DNA of 64,000 nucleotides from Siphonodentalium dalli (GCA_032622095.1 CP136069.1:166896394-166960393), one strand, 5' to 3'; positions 37,312 through 49,971 are shown, counted from the first letter of the stretch. Notes: generated by a model not told the origin, from the sequence alone. Translations and numbers: made by a program.

Positions 37312-39325
37312 TGGGAACGAGTCATTTTAGGGTTGTTCGACCAAAAAACATGGCCGTCAGCAGCCATTTTGAATTTTACTCTTTGCATGACTAAGTCCTT
37401 TGGCGCAGGCTACAGATCGTAGCTTTGGTCGGATCTTCATGAAATTTGTCGTGGATGTTAACAATGACCTGCAGATGGGAATGAGTCATTTTGGTGTCAA
37501 TCTCCCGAAAAACATGGCCGCTGGTGGCCATCTTGAATTTAAAAATTAAATCCATTGGTGCGGTCTGCAGCTCGTACTGTTCGTCTGCCGGATCATCATG
37601 AAGTTTGTCGATGTTCATATTGACATGTGGCTAGGAACAAGTCCTTTTCGGGTTATGGCCATCAGCAGACATCTTGGATTTTACTCTTTGCATGACTAAA
37701 TCCATTGGCATAGGCTACAGGTCATAATACCTTTAGTCAGATCATTACAAGTATGAGATTTGTCATGGCTATTGACATGTACAAATTGTACATGTAGATG
37801 GGAACGGGTCATTTTCGGTCATTCGGCCAAAAAACATGGCCACTGGCGGCCATCTTGGATTTCAAAATTCAATCCATTGGTGCTGACTACTAGTACAGAT
37901 CGTACTATTCATCTGATCATCATAAAATTTGTCATGGATGTTAATATTGACATGTAAATGGGAACAAGTCTTTGGCACAGGCTACAGGTCGTACCTTTGG
38001 TCACATCATTATGGAATTTGTCATGGCTGTTGACATTGACATGTCATAGATGGGAATGAGTCATTTTAGGGTCGCTCGACCAAAAATCATGGCCACCAGG
38101 CCAGGGATGGATCCAGGGATATTTTCGGCATATCCCGATGGCCGTAGGCCCGAGATGGGGGTAGGTACGGGAGGGGGTCACCCCCATCCCTTAGGTGCAG
38201 CATTAAAGATCCCGCATAAGAAAATGCACTGGCTTACAAGGTCAAGATAAAGGCCAATGTATTATCTTATATATGCGAGGCTCCTTAGATGGGAGACTCT
38301 CATTTATATAAGAGAATGCATTGGCACAGGATTTTTGCAAAATTTCAAGAAGCCCCAGTCATGAAAGGGTTAAAATAGTTCTCACTGGACACTTGATTAA
38401 GCAAATAAAGGCTCTATATAAACTGTATATTGATGCATTGCATGTTGTTGAATTATATAGAAGATTTCCTTCAAAATATAGAAAATTCAGCTTTAATAAA
38501 ACTATCCACTTGCAATTTGGGGACATTTAGGCCACCCGAGTTTGGGCGCCCAAACCTGTAACAGGTATCAAAAGAGCCCTGGATCCTTCCCTGCACCAGG
38601 CACCAGCGGCTATCTTGGATTTCAAAAATCAATCCATTAGCATGGGCTACAGGTCGTATCTTTGGTCAGATCATTATGAGATTTGTCATGGCTATTGACA
38701 TGACGTAGATGGGAACGAGTCATTTTGGGGTCGTTCGGCCAAAAAACATGGCCACCAGGCACCAGCGGCCATCTTGGATTTAAAAAATAAATCCATTAGC
38801 ATGGGCTACAGGTTGTATCTTTGTCGATCATCATTAAATTTGCCATGGATGTTAATTTTGACATGTAGATGGGAACGAGTCATTTTGGGGTCGTTCAGCC
38901 AAAAAACATGGCCATCAGCAGTCATCTTAGATTTTACTCTTTGTTTGAATACCGGTAAATCCTTTGGCACGGGCTAGATGTGTACATACCGGTACGCAGG
39001 TCCTACCTTTGGTCGGATCATTATGAAATTTGTAATGGCTGTTCCCCTGTTGACATTCACATGTAGATGGGATCGAGGCATTTTGGGGTCATTCGGAAAA
39101 AAACATGGCGGACAGCGGCCATCTTGGATTTAAAAATTCAATCTATTAGCATGGGCTGCAGGTCGTACTGTTAGTCTGATCATCATGAAATTTGTCATGG
39201 ATGTTAATATTGACATGCAGATGGGAACGAGTAAGTTTGCGGTCGTTCGGCCAAAAAACATCTCTGCCAGCAGCCATCTTGGATTTTACTCTTTGCATGA
39301 CTAAATTCTTTGGCACAAATAGAAT
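37312..39325 (+). repeat. Degenerate ~165 bp tandem repeats in alternating dimers
   Basis: Copies start near acatggcc at about 37346, 37512, 37659, 37836, 38087, 38746, 38906 and 39104, with a last partial copy near 39258. Two subtypes largely alternate: one reads cagcagccatcttggatttt then actctttgcatgac, the other cggccatcttggatttaaaa then attcaatccatt. Shared parts are gggctacaggtcgta, tttggtcagatcattatgaa, atttgtcatg and gatgggaacgagtcatttt. The family is interrupted by the hAT-type element at 38102-38593. A fragment recurs at 46967-47030. Confidence 0.9.
38102..38593 (+). mobile_element. hAT-type non-autonomous element (h1)
   Basis: Terminal inverted repeats CAGGGATGGATCCAGGG and CCCTGGATCCTTCCCTG with one mismatch. 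The 8 bp target-site duplication CACCAGGC is exact at 38094-38101 and 38594-38601, and excising element plus one duplication restores the host repeat ccaccaggcaccagcgg seen intact at 38753. CAGGG ends and 8 bp duplications are diagnostic of the hAT superfamily. The 492 bp body encodes no transposase. Confidence 0.92.
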
Positions 39326-40960
39326 TGACGTTATTACAGTAGTTGTGTTCAAGTATCTGTCTAGGGTTGCCACGATTAATCATACAGTATAATCAATGAA
39401 TGCTAATAAAGCCAATAATCAATTAATCAATAATCATTTTTCGTAGTTAGCTACATGTACATGTTAGATGAGTCAAATACACATAATTAAGGATGTGCGC
39501 TATCCGTGAATTTAAAAAAAAATTTCAATTTCTAAAAGTGGTTTTAATAAAAAAAAATTGTCATGTACTTGCGGTGCAAGGGCGGATCTACCATCCGCGC
39601 CCTCAGTGCATGCCCCCTCTATTTTCGCCATAGCAAGAATTTTTTGGGATGTGTCCAGCCGCCATTTCTCTCCGAGCACCCGAAGTTTCTGCACTTAATA
39701 TTGCTAACATACATGCATATGTACATGTATACAACAGTAATCTGATTCAAGTACAATTTTTTCAACTTTGGATTGTTGTATATCCATGTAGTGGCGAAAC
39801 AAACATCCCGTGACGTGCACTATTTTCGTCATGCAGAAAAAACTAAGTCTGTCGACAGTTTGTTTCTGGGCATCAGAAAATATCTGGCCCTGCGCCAAGT
39901 TTTAGACACCCGAATTTTTTTTATAAACATAGTTATAGCAATTCTAAATGTGGTGTCAAATGTAAATTCCATCTATATATACAGCACTGCTCACAGTAAG
40001 CGACCTGCTTTAACGAGGTGTACATGCGTTAGTTCAGCGGCGTACATGCATTAATTCCGCAGTGTAATAACGCGTGATACCGCCGATTCGCGTTTGCACT
40101 ACCGTGTGGTACTGAGGTACCACCGGACCGTTCGCGTACCACCGCATTACCAACGGTAACGAATGCTAGTACCGCGGTGAAATGCATTAAATGCACCACG
40201 TAAAACGGTAGCGCCATCGACAGTCTCCGTGAACTGTATTGCTAATACACAATAGTGTGAGCCAAATACCAAAATGTGCAGCTGATTGTCTTACCGAATG
40301 TGTATCAAAGAAACGAACGAGCATACAAAACAATTTAAATCATCTTGGAATTCAGTATGTTTTTTTTTTCAACAAAACTTTCAATTTAGTTAGTCACTGT
40401 CAGTGTTATTGTCGTTACTCAGATTGGTACATAAAATTTTATCTTGCGCTAACCTTACTTATTATATAGAGGCATACATGTACGTTTCCCCTTTCCAATG
40501 CCAAACACGCATGCATTTCATCCGAATTGTGATTAGATAAGAATATGTGAAAATAATTTTTACCCTGAACTGCCGAGTACAGCAAATGCTAAATTATATC
40601 GGTATCACTGCAAGTCGCATGGGACTTCACCTTGTTTATACGAAACGTCGCTTTATTTGTTTTTCACTTTTTTGTTTTTATTTTGGTACGGGGAAAATAT
40701 ATGTAGTCGGAAAAAAGTTTAGGGTTGCCATGCAGAAACCGAAATACCCGAAACAAACCTATTTTTTGGTTTTTGGCATGAGATATAGAAGTTATACATC
40801 GCGTATCCAACCACGTGACGCTATCTTGCATAGACATACATGTAGCCCGAGAGAGAACGAAGGCGGTACCATCCTTACAATAATGTTTTTTTTAACTTCC
40901 CGAGATCATGAATTGGATTCCTGCAGGCCGCCTAGTTTTTTTCATGCATGTTTTCACTTC
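39326..40960. other. Lower-copy DNA, no supported gene
   Basis: 40010-40220 is rich in accgcggt-like strings resembling the TA-flanked element at 43923-44266. A plus-strand frame of 152 codons (40547-41005) runs through AT-rich then GC-rich repeat sequence and overlaps minus-strand frames; no domain, signal peptide or family is recognisable, and I do not call it. Confidence 0.45.
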
Positions 40961-41160
40961 GCAGTGGAGGATGACGCGGTGTATTGTGGTAACGAGCACC
41001 AATAATGCGGTGACCTGTGGTGACCAGAGGTAAGAATACCGCCCAGTACCGCGGATCGACCGCCTCCACCGCGGTACAAAATAAACGTGGTATTCTGGTG
41101 GTATCACCATGGTATTCTGGTGGTATCACCGCGGTACGTACCGGCCCATAACCTCATTAA
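40961..41160. repeat. GC-rich fragment with 22 bp tandem duplication
   Basis: ggtattctggtggtatcacc occurs twice in tandem at 41088-41129, flanked by accgcggtac strings. The composition matches the 43923-44266 element family, so it is probably a degraded member. Confidence 0.55.
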
Positions 41161-41951
41161 ACAGGTCCCTTAATAAGAGCATAGCTGTATGTAGCAATAG
41201 AATTGAGACTGCTACACTTTGGGATAAGTCAATACAACATATATATACATGATTACATGTACCGGTAGTCCGAGCATTTGATAGTACGGAGGATTTAATT
41301 GAAATATTTATCCAATTCACCGGCCCAAACCATATTGTCGAACCGGTGGCCACGAGCCCATTCCATCGCTCAAATTGAACTAGCTGTAAGCAACTATGTA
41401 GTTATAAGCTGACCAATTTGTAGTATTTTGAAGACATACCGTAATCTGCAGTGTTGACACCTACATCCCTGCCATATACTGGTATATTGAGGACATATCA
41501 CTGGTGTGAAACCACAGGAGCTTTAATCTTCTATCATGCACTGCACGACTCTCCATATAGCATACCGTATGACCATGTTTATAAAGTACTGCCCACTCGT
41601 GTGATGTACATGTACCCAGTCCTGGTGTAATAATGTACATGTAACATTGATACCGTACATCCATTGATACGAGTAAATTTAAATGTCACTAGCTCAATAT
41701 AACCTACATAAACTGAGATATGTGTTTTATGCGTGCATGTTTATATATGTAACTCAAAATTATTCCTTTTATAATTATTTTAATATCAGTATCAGATTGG
41801 TTTTTCAATGGACACCGGACACAGGAAAACTCGTCGTTTTGAATGTAAAATAAAAATTCCCGGGAGAGTTTGAAGTGAGGTACCGTATATATACACTGTA
41901 TTTGCAAAAAAGCACTGCATTATCCATCATTATCTGTGCATTTACCGGTAT
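41161..41951. other. Lower-copy DNA
   Basis: No gene or repeat recognised beyond scattered acatgtac motifs. Confidence 0.4.
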
Positions 41952-42135
41952 GACGCAATACGATACGTGTACCGTTATTGTTTGAAATCTACATGTATAG
42001 CGGTACACTGGATTCATGATGAGTCTTTACAGGCCTATAACATGTACATGTGTGACACAATACGATATATGTATTGTTTGAAGTGTACATGTATAGCGGT
42101 ACACTGGATTCACAATGAGTCTTCACAGGCCTACT
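41952..42135 (+). repeat. 102 bp tandem duplication
   Basis: gac.caatacgata at 41952 and 42054, with shared atgtatagcggtacactgga and ttcacaggccta; the copies differ by about ten positions plus small indels. Rich in acatgtac motifs. Confidence 0.85.
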
Positions 42136-42242
42136 GTAGTACTATTTAGTAGTAGATCTGTTAATATTGATCAATCTGATGAATATCCTAATATGTAATT
42201 AGCCTTTTGGTACATTAGTTATTTTTAATTCTATTTAGTATA

Positions 42243-42272
42243 CTGTACATGTACATGTATATGTACATGTAA
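42243..42272. repeat. acatgtacatgta tract
   Basis: A palindrome-rich ACATGT repeat. Similar short tracts lie near 42354, 45360, 46092, 46137 and 46200. Such tracts are common in bivalve and other lophotrochozoan genomes and are my main compositional pointer to lineage. Confidence 0.8.
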
Positions 42273-42408
42273 ATAGTAATGGGACAATTCCATGTGACTG
42301 ACATAACATTCAAAGAAGCTACAAATCTTCATGTAACTATAAATCTTACTGCTACATGTACATGTACCGGTAACCAAATGTATGAAAATTTGAATAACAA
42401 ATCACACA

Positions 42409-42841
42409 TATACTCAATCCGATCAGAGGGCCCTATATTATACTATTTATTTGGCTTTGGGGGTAAAAATAATTAATTTGAGCTGAGGAACCTACCAATC
42501 AACGCTCAGGGTGATCATATATCGATATTTGATGTTTCATTATTTCTATTCTTTCTGGCCCAGAACACAGTCAAAACTGCATTATTATTACCACTTGATT
42601 TTAGAGTTATCCATCCTTATCTGTTTCAATAGTGTTTTGGTGTACACATCTCGAGCAGATTACGACGTTAAGGGCAATTATTAGTACTCATCTCGAGAAA
42701 ATAACAAATTTCAAAAATCAATATCTAATAACTCTGAGCTTTGTTTAATGGGTTCCTTGAATCGAATCAAATATTTTTTACCCCCCAAAGCCCAAGAAAT
42801 AGTAATATAGGACCCTCTGATCGGATTGAGTACTAGTACCT
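42409..42841. mobile_element. TTAA-type TIR element (p1), left end damaged
   Basis: actcaatccgatcagaggg (42412-42430) and its exact inverse ccctctgatcggattgagt (42813-42831) form the inverted ends, extended inward by ggctttgggggtaaaa / ttttaccccccaaagcc. The right end agtacct is followed by TTAA (42842-42845); the left end has lost the matching aggtactcaa start. It is an inverted relative of 49972-50436. Confidence 0.75.
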
Positions 42842-42898
42842 TTAAGCATAAACCAAGTTTGATCTTTTATTCAATCTTAATGTAAATACATGTATGTA

Positions 42899-43771
42899 CC
42901 TCGCTGGACAAAACAAGTTTCCATTGGCACCGCGGTGTATGTGCAGTTCGGCTGCGGTGTCCAGGGAAGGATCCAGGGCTCTTTTGATACCTGTTACAGG
43001 GTTGGGCGCCCAAACTCTGGTGTCCTAAATGCCCCCAAATTGCAAGTGCATAGTTTTATTAAAGCTGAATTTTCTATATTTTGAAGGAAAATATTATATT
43101 ATAATTCAACAACATGCAATGCAAATCATCAATATACAGTTGATATAGAGTCTTTATTTGCTTAATCAAGTGTCCAGTGAGAAATATTTTAACCCTTTCA
43201 TGACTGGGGCTTCTTGAAATTTTGCAAAATTCCTGTGCCAATGCATTCTCTTATAGAAATGAGAGCCTCCCATCTAAGGAGCCTCGCATATATAAGATAA
43301 TACATTGGCCTTTATCGTGACCTTGTACATGTAAGCCAGTGCATTTTCTTATGCAGGCTCTTCGGCATATCATGGTCCCAAAACAGGTGTCCCCAAAAAA
43401 TTCCTGGATCCATCCCTGGCGGTGTCAGAGTTTGTAACTGCAGTTGAGCACCGCGGCCTAACAGCAAGTACACTGCGGCCTAACAGCAAGTACACTGCGG
43501 CCAAACAGCAAGTTCACTGTGGCGAAAGGCAACTACTAGTACCCTCGCGGTCGAATGGCATGTACACCGTGGTTAGATTTCTGGTTTGTATTGTCTTTTT
43601 TCAGTTTGATGAAAGTACACCGTAGAAACTACATGTACACCATGCCGAATGACAATTACACCACGGCCCAACTGTAGTTAGCTTGTGGAGCTGCGGTGTG
43701 GTAGCATTTCGGCCGCGGTGGCAATGCTAACTGCACCGCAGTTAAGTGGACACTTGTTTTGTCCAGCAGGG
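42899..43771. mobile_element. TIR element T2, interrupted by hAT-type element h2
   Basis: Ends gctggacaaaacaag (left) and cttgttttgtccagc (right), flanked by TA at 42897-42898 and 43772-43773, as in Tc1/mariner-type insertions. Without the 457 bp insertion at 42962-43418 the body matches 35237-35590 in inverse orientation. It contains two short direct repeats of ctgcggcctaacagcaagta. No transposase remains. Confidence 0.8.
42962..43418 (-). mobile_element. hAT-type non-autonomous element (h2)
   Basis: Inverse copy of the element at 38102-38593. Ends CAGGGAAGGATCCAGGG and CTGGATCCATCCCTG; exact 8 bp duplication GCGGTGTC at 42954-42961 and 43419-43426. It sits inside T2, so it is younger than that copy. 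It lacks part of the GC-rich end found in h1 (around 38125-38190). Confidence 0.92.
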
Positions 43772-43876
43772 TATTTCCACTGTGTTGTTCAAGTAATACT
43801 AGTACTTTCACCACAACATGATTGTAGTTCAGTATTTCTGCAACTGGATAAAAAATAAAAAATTCCCTACCCACCC

Positions 43877-43898
43877 GGGGGGAGGGGGGGGGGGGGGG
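43877..43898 (+). repeat. G-run, possible quadruplex
   Basis: Six G, one A, then fifteen G. Two related G-runs are at 20236-20245 and 54256-54267 in module G. Confidence 0.7.
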
Positions 43899-43922
43899 TC
43901 CAAAAAAATTTCCAGGCATGTA

Positions 43923-44266
43923 CCGCTATACTTAAAGTAATTGACCACCAATAACGTGGTGTCACCCCGTTAATATGGCGGTACTATACCGCGGTATCCT
44001 CCAATACCGCGGTACTGATACCGCTTGTTAACGCGAACAAGTATGTGTGAGTAAATACCTCCCCTCCAAGAGTTCCATGAAAATCACTGCGGTATTCAAC
44101 AAAATTAATGCGGTGCCCGCTAAAAGACCGTGGTATCATTATCGCCCAATACCGTAACTCCACCGCCATGACCGTCTCGATACCGCTACCATTTATTACC
44201 GGTATCACCGCGGTCATGACCGGGGTATCACCCCGTTTTTCTGGTCAATTACTTTGAGAATAGCGG
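43923..44266. mobile_element. TA-flanked TIR element T3
   Basis: Inverted ends CCGCTATACTTAAAGTAATT and aattactttgagaatagcgg match over about 25 bp with two mismatches, flanked by TA on each side (43921-43922, 44267-44268). The interior is rich in taccgcggta-type palindromes. Non-coding. Confidence 0.8.
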
Positions 44267-44268
44267 TA

Positions 44269-45052
44269 TGATCATTTTTATTTTTTCCAGACGGGCTATT
44301 TTGGACACCCACCCTTTTTTTCCATTTCAGGAATTTTTTTCCGGTGAGTTTTGGACATCCACCCTGTAAATAGTTTATTGCATGAAATTTTAATAGAACA
44401 GTGCATAATGCAGATAACGATACTACTAGTATTTGAATTTATCATGTAAGAGTGTCTTTAATCAAGAAATGTGTCAACATAATCACATTTCTAGTGATAG
44501 GCAGATTGCCAAAGTTTTTATTAACATTCATTTTCATAATTTCATAGTACTAGTACAGTGTATATAGTCACATGATCTAGTCACATAATCACATTTGAGT
44601 ATTCTACAGACTACATGGAACAACACATTTCAGAATATTTGATATTTTGATATTTGCTATGTCAGGGTTTCCGCTAGGGGGTAGGGGAATGGGGCCGGTA
44701 GCCATCAAGGGCAAAAATCCAGGTAAAAGTAGCCTGTTTTACTTTTAGCACTGGTTGAACTACTTTCGTTATATCGGCCAATAGAATCATGTGAGAGTAG
44801 AAATGGCAGACTGTTTTGTTACATTTGTGCCCGAGTGCCAAGCTATCAACCCTTATACATGTACCTGTAACTTTAAAACTAGTAAATTTATTAGATATAA
44901 ATTAATTTACGAAGTAGATGTACAGAACACCAGTAATTTGGATCCCGAGTTAAACATGCCCATTAATGTTAAAAGACTCAATGGAAGAATCAGCAGATAT
45001 TTTGGATGGATAACATAATCGGAATATATTAAGGCTGATTACATATCTGGCT
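44269..45052. other. Lower-copy DNA
   Basis: Contains a repeated ttttggacacccaccc / ttttggacatccaccct pair near 44302 and 44350. No gene recognised. Confidence 0.4.
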
Positions 45053-45140
45053 GACGAGTATTCTTTGTGGGCAGTGGTAAGATGCCTTGATGCCCGGTGC
45101 GGCTACTCCCACATTTCTCTCTCGCTCTATTACAAAGTTA
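45053..45140 (+). repeat. Tail fragment of the 5S-type SINE
   Basis: ggtgcggctactcccacatt and tctctctcgctctattaca match the tail of 35935-35990. The upstream gcagtggtaagatgcc is loosely tRNA-like, so this copy may have a different head or be truncated. Confidence 0.5.
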
Positions 45141-46260
45141 ATAGTATATTTTGCGGTATAAAACATGACAGGTATGATTAAAATACTGCTCTTTTGCATA
45201 GCATAACCGGGTAACGTAACTACTAGTAACCAGCCTCAAAGGCATAGCTTCTAGCGATGTCAGTTCCGATCACTTCATGTTTCAATTTAACAACGCGTTT
45301 AGAGTGTGTACACTCACAAGATATAAAATAAATTCGCCTTTTAAAATTCCTTAGTACTACATGTACATGTATTCCAACAAAATTCAGAAGTTTTATACAT
45401 CTGTATACTTTATAGACATGCAGTATGTCCTGGGGTATTGCAGGAGGGGAAAACTTGGTGAGGGGAACTGGGCCGTCAAGGGAACCCCCTGCCGGTATAG
45501 CGGAAAACCCTGGCTATGTGATATATCGCTTGAACCAAATTGTTTTCATTTGCACCCCCCCTATATATTCATAAAGCATGGTTCTACCCGTATATTCCAA
45601 TCCCGGTATGAGAACATTCAGATATTTTAACCTGAAAAATTGCATAAAACCTAACATCTACATGTAGTGGTCTAACTCCAGACAAATGCACACGGCTACA
45701 GGCAAAAACCAGGAAAAGCCGGCTGACCATGGTTGTTTGGCTCAGTGTGAGAAAATTTGGAATTGTTGAGCATTTGGAAGGTGAATACAATCATGTCTTT
45801 CTATCCTGTAGAATATAGGTACCCTGTAGGAGAAGATACATGTACTCGAGCACATCTGTGCTTTTTTTTATTCCAAATGTATAGAACTGTCTTGTCACTG
45901 TTTCTGGTCATTATCATGTGACTTAATTTTTTTAATGATATAAATAAAACACATTATCTTTTTCAGTACCAAAATAAAAATAACGGTAATGATATAAAAC
46001 ATGATGGTATGTCAGCACTTGAAGGCTAACTGAATGTTTGCAAAGGGGAGGGGGCCTTGTGAGTAAGCCCAGTACCAACTTTATGAGTAAATACATGTAC
46101 ATGCACAAGCCCGCCCCCCCAGGCTTACGGATTGGTGTACATGTACATGTATACAGTATGTAAAAGTACCCGTACCAAGGATTAGGGGTATATAGTGATA
46201 CATGTACATGTACCTCAGTCTGCATTTCCTTTCGGTGGGTCATTCTGTCTGTCCATAACT
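45141..46260. other. Lower-copy DNA
   Basis: AT-rich sequence with acatgtac tracts. Frames of 68-103 codons overlap on both strands without recognisable domains. Confidence 0.4.
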
Positions 46261-48690
46261 ATCATTTCACAACACAGCTCAAAAATGGGAATTCCAATTT
46301 GGGTGTCCTTCGGCATGCTGGTGCATGTAGATCAGGATTGTGGATGTCCACATAATGGAGGTTTTGTTCAGACTTTTTCCCAGAGTTATGGCCCTTTACT
46401 GGACTTGTGTAGCGTCCATAACAAACATGCTGTATATCAGTGTAACTGGATTTGCAATTTGTGATGCGTTTTTCAATTTCTGCAAAGCAATTTACAATGA
46501 AAAAACATGTATTGGTAGAGAATGCTACCGGTATATAAAATCTACTCTGACCTCTGGCTGTGGATGTCTTTATTATTGGATTTTGTTGTCTTATGTCGTA
46601 GTGTTGGGGGAAAATGTTTTGTCCATTAATAATACCCCCTGCAACGCGGTTGTGGAGAAGGGGGTTTATACTCCAATCAGCTTGTCTGTGGACATAAATT
46701 TGTCTGGAGTTTTTCTCAGCTGTTTTCTGATCATTTTCCATGGAAGTTGGCACAGACATCCACAACATGGGGATCTGCGATTATGACATCTGTCAGACTT
46801 TTTTTGGTGGAGTTACATCCCCATTTTTCGACTTAGAAAATCTTTGCAAAATGTATAATTTTGTCCTACATTTTTAGCTCAACTTTACTTTGTAAAGTTT
46901 GAGCTATTGCCATGGCTTGGTATCCGTCGTCCGTGTGTGTGAGGGTGTGTGACTCGTCAACAATTTCCTTTAGCACGGGCTACAGGTTGTACCTTTGGTC
47001 AGATCATTATGAAATTTGTCATGGTGTTGACAGTATGATAAAGATAGTGACCACTCGTCGTCTGTCTGTGTGTCCATGGACATTTATGCATGGTGCGATA
47101 ACTCAAACATTTTCTATCTGATCGGAATTTTACATATGAATGTCTGAGCCCAAAAGACAGATCTATTTTTAACTGAGTTATGGCCCTTTTTCTAAAAAAT
47201 ATTCACTCTATATTAAAAAACAAAACAAATTTTTTTAGATAGAATTCCTTGCTCAATTTATCAAAAAAAACCACAATATCAATAAATGAATAAAAAAAAA
47301 AACTTTTTTGTTTAAATAATTAAAAAAAAAACAAATTTCCAAAATTAACAAAATATGAAAAACTAACACCATTACAACTCTGCCAAGGGTACCCGAGTCA
47401 GCACATCAATTTTTTTTTTAATCGGTAGAAAATACCCGTACATGTATTGTGTTGTGTACTGGTAAATTTGTTTTGAGCGACATTAAACCCAATTCACCAA
47501 TTCCATCCCATGCCTTTGGACTACTGTACATAGCTATTAATACAATACGGCTATATGATTTTCAGATGTCTCTTATGCTAATGTGCAGATAAAGAAAGTT
47601 ATTGTATCTAATTTAAAAAAACAGTTTCAACAATTCAGATCACATGCTGTTAAAAGTAGACTAGATCATCACTCTACAGATAGTCTGATGTTATTATACA
47701 AAAAATGTAAATGTTATTGGTTTAATAGTGATACCAGTCTTCAGCATAAACGATGCCTGTGATTTGTTGACCGCTGTGGTGTATAAATAATTCATACCAA
47801 TGGGTCAGCAGTATGGTATCTTATCTTGATGGCTGGTGTTGGTAGAATGTGATACATTGTCATTGTAAACTTAAATTGCAATCTCTTGACCAAGCAGACC
47901 AAGTAATTATTCCATGGTCACCTTTTCACATTTAACCCAAGGCTGTGGTGGTGCAGCGCATTACAGATCCTGTTCCAGTGCATTATCTTACATACGGTAC
48001 ATGTAAATGCGAGTGACCCATAAATTCCAATAAGTTGAGTTATGTACATGTATGGTCTATAATAATACGTAACAGTATGCTCTATAATTCAACATCAAAA
48101 CTCTCCTTTATGTTTCCAATCATAGTAATTTACTATCGCGAAGGAATGGGTTAACATCTGCCGATCATGATCGGCCTCTCATTTGCTCAATAGGTTTTAT
48201 GATTGGGGTTAGGGTTTTGTACCTGCAATGGGAATCTGTTATTTTATTATTTTAACTAAATGTTTACTGACATGTGAACCATCTTAGTGTTTTAAAAAAG
48301 GGGGTATCCTTAGTCCCATTGGGACAGTCACACCTCTAATGTTTACCAGAGTTACGGCCCTTGTTTGAGTTAGAAATTTGTGTCTGAAAGAATATTTAAG
48401 CTTGTAACTCGGGGTGTTAATTATAGGGTGTTCTTGTACGTTTAGCATAGGTTGGTGGAAAGGATCCCCAAATACCAGTTTCATATTTGCCAGTTACAAC
48501 CCTTCCTTGACTTGGAAATTTGTGATTGAGGATTCAGATGGTTCGGAGGTACAGTGTATATGTGGAGACCTTCGTTTGACCCCGTCCTTCACAGGGCAAG
48601 TTTTGTCTGCACTCTTTTCGGAGTTATAGCCCTTTGCCAGAGTTATGACCTTGTATTAGACTGAGAGATGTTCCCCATTACTTTATTTTC
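46261..48690. repeat. Degraded interspersed repeats with gagttatggccc motifs
   Basis: The string gagttatggccc or close variants occur near 46383, 47177, 48350, 48622 and 48641, and its complement gggccataactc marks the A, B and C units. Around 46870-46950 tagctcaactttac...gtttgagcta and a gtccgtgtgtgtg tract match a common mollusc interspersed repeat style. Opposed frames of 168 codons (46262-46768, minus) and 148 codons (46340-46786, plus) cover the same repeat and cannot both be coding; neither shows a known domain. Confidence 0.5.
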
Positions 48691-49265
48691 GCTCTAAATA
48701 GTAAATACACCCAACCTTGAGTGTTCCCTGTCTTATATTCCACTATAGTACAAGAAATCTCAATCATGCCGCGATTATACTGAACAAATGACAGAAATAT
48801 TTTGATCCGACAAGAGTACATGTAAAATCATGTTTACATTATTCATGATTTTCATTAACTCATTTTCAACACTTTGATTCTTGTAAAAGCTCCTGACTTG
48901 CTGTAGAAATTCTAAAGCATTTGCCTAAAGTGATATCTTATCAGTTGTATGTATTTCAATTACTGCTACTGCAAATGAGAATTATGAATATTGAATTGCA
49001 ATTTCTTTTCATTCCTGGTGGTAGTTTACCTTTTATTGTGAAAATATGACAGAATATATAACAACAATAGTCACTATAGTCTACACACTGCAAGGTGAGT
49101 GAAATTATGAATTATTGACAAAATTGAAAATCATGTATTTCTATCAACTGGCAATGAGTTTGTGCTATAAATTAGTACACAAGAACTTGAACATGAAATT
49201 GTGTGGGACTGGTTGAATTGACCTGCGATATGATGGATCACATCCACCCTCAAGCTACTTTTGCC
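48691..49265. other. AT-rich lower-copy DNA
   Basis: Nothing recognised apart from the phrase gagtttgtgctataaatta shared with 33528. Confidence 0.4.
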
Positions 49266-49540
49266 ATTTAACCCTTTCATACTGGTGCAGCATTAAATAT
49301 AATGTGCCTGTGCACACTCGTATACATGCAGATGTATACATGTACAAATATATGCATGTCTCTCATGGTGAGCCTCGCATATAAAAGTGCACTGGTTTAC
49401 AATGTTAAGGCAAATGTTGTTTGGCCAATGTCTTTTCTTATATATGCGAGGCTCCCAATGGGAGACTCCCATATATAAGTGTGCATTGGACCAAGTTTTT
49501 CGCAAAAATTCATTGAGCTCCAGTCATGATAAGGTTAATG
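49266..49540 (+). repeat. Diverged hAT-type (h1-like) interior fragment
   Basis: ggtgcagcattaaa, gcactggtttacaa, cttatatatgcgaggctcc, gggagactcccatatataag and ctccagtcatgataaggtt follow the order of h1 (38196-38375). Neither CAGGG end is visible, so it is a truncated or rearranged copy. Internal palindromes are formed by gagcctcgcatata and tatatgcgaggctc. Confidence 0.65.
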
Positions 49541-49971
49541 GTATTTTTCTGATGTGCAGGGGTAGATATGCTTGAGACCCCGTCACAGTTTAATTCACAC
49601 CAGTTTCTCAGCTTCTGTTATTTTACGGAGTTCGAACTCATAGTCCTGATAGATGTACATGTACCGGTAGATGGTGATTTATGAGCTGAGTTTAGAACCA
49701 CATAATTGGTGGGAGGGGTTCTGGTTTTGCCCCACCTAACTTTGGTATTCAGTGGAAAATCTGTTGTATAACTAGACCAACAAATGGCCACATTTAAAAT
49801 ATTTCTAACTTTATGAAATTGAGGTAGCAGTTGTAAAATGATTCAATCATGTGAGATTGAAGCCACAGGAATATCCATGTTGGTCGGTTGATAATGGTTT
49901 ATCGTCATTTCAGCCGCTATGCCATGTCACAACAGCAGTTTTACTGGTTGAATGACCACATAAATAGTTAA

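Noticed and set aside
40547-41005. 152-codon plus-strand frame
   Set aside because: It ends in GC-rich repeat sequence, overlaps minus-strand frames and shows no recognisable motif.
46262-46786. Opposed frames of 168 (minus) and 148 (plus) codons
   Set aside because: They cover the same repeat-type sequence on both strands, contain the dispersed cagagttatggccc motif, and resemble no protein family.
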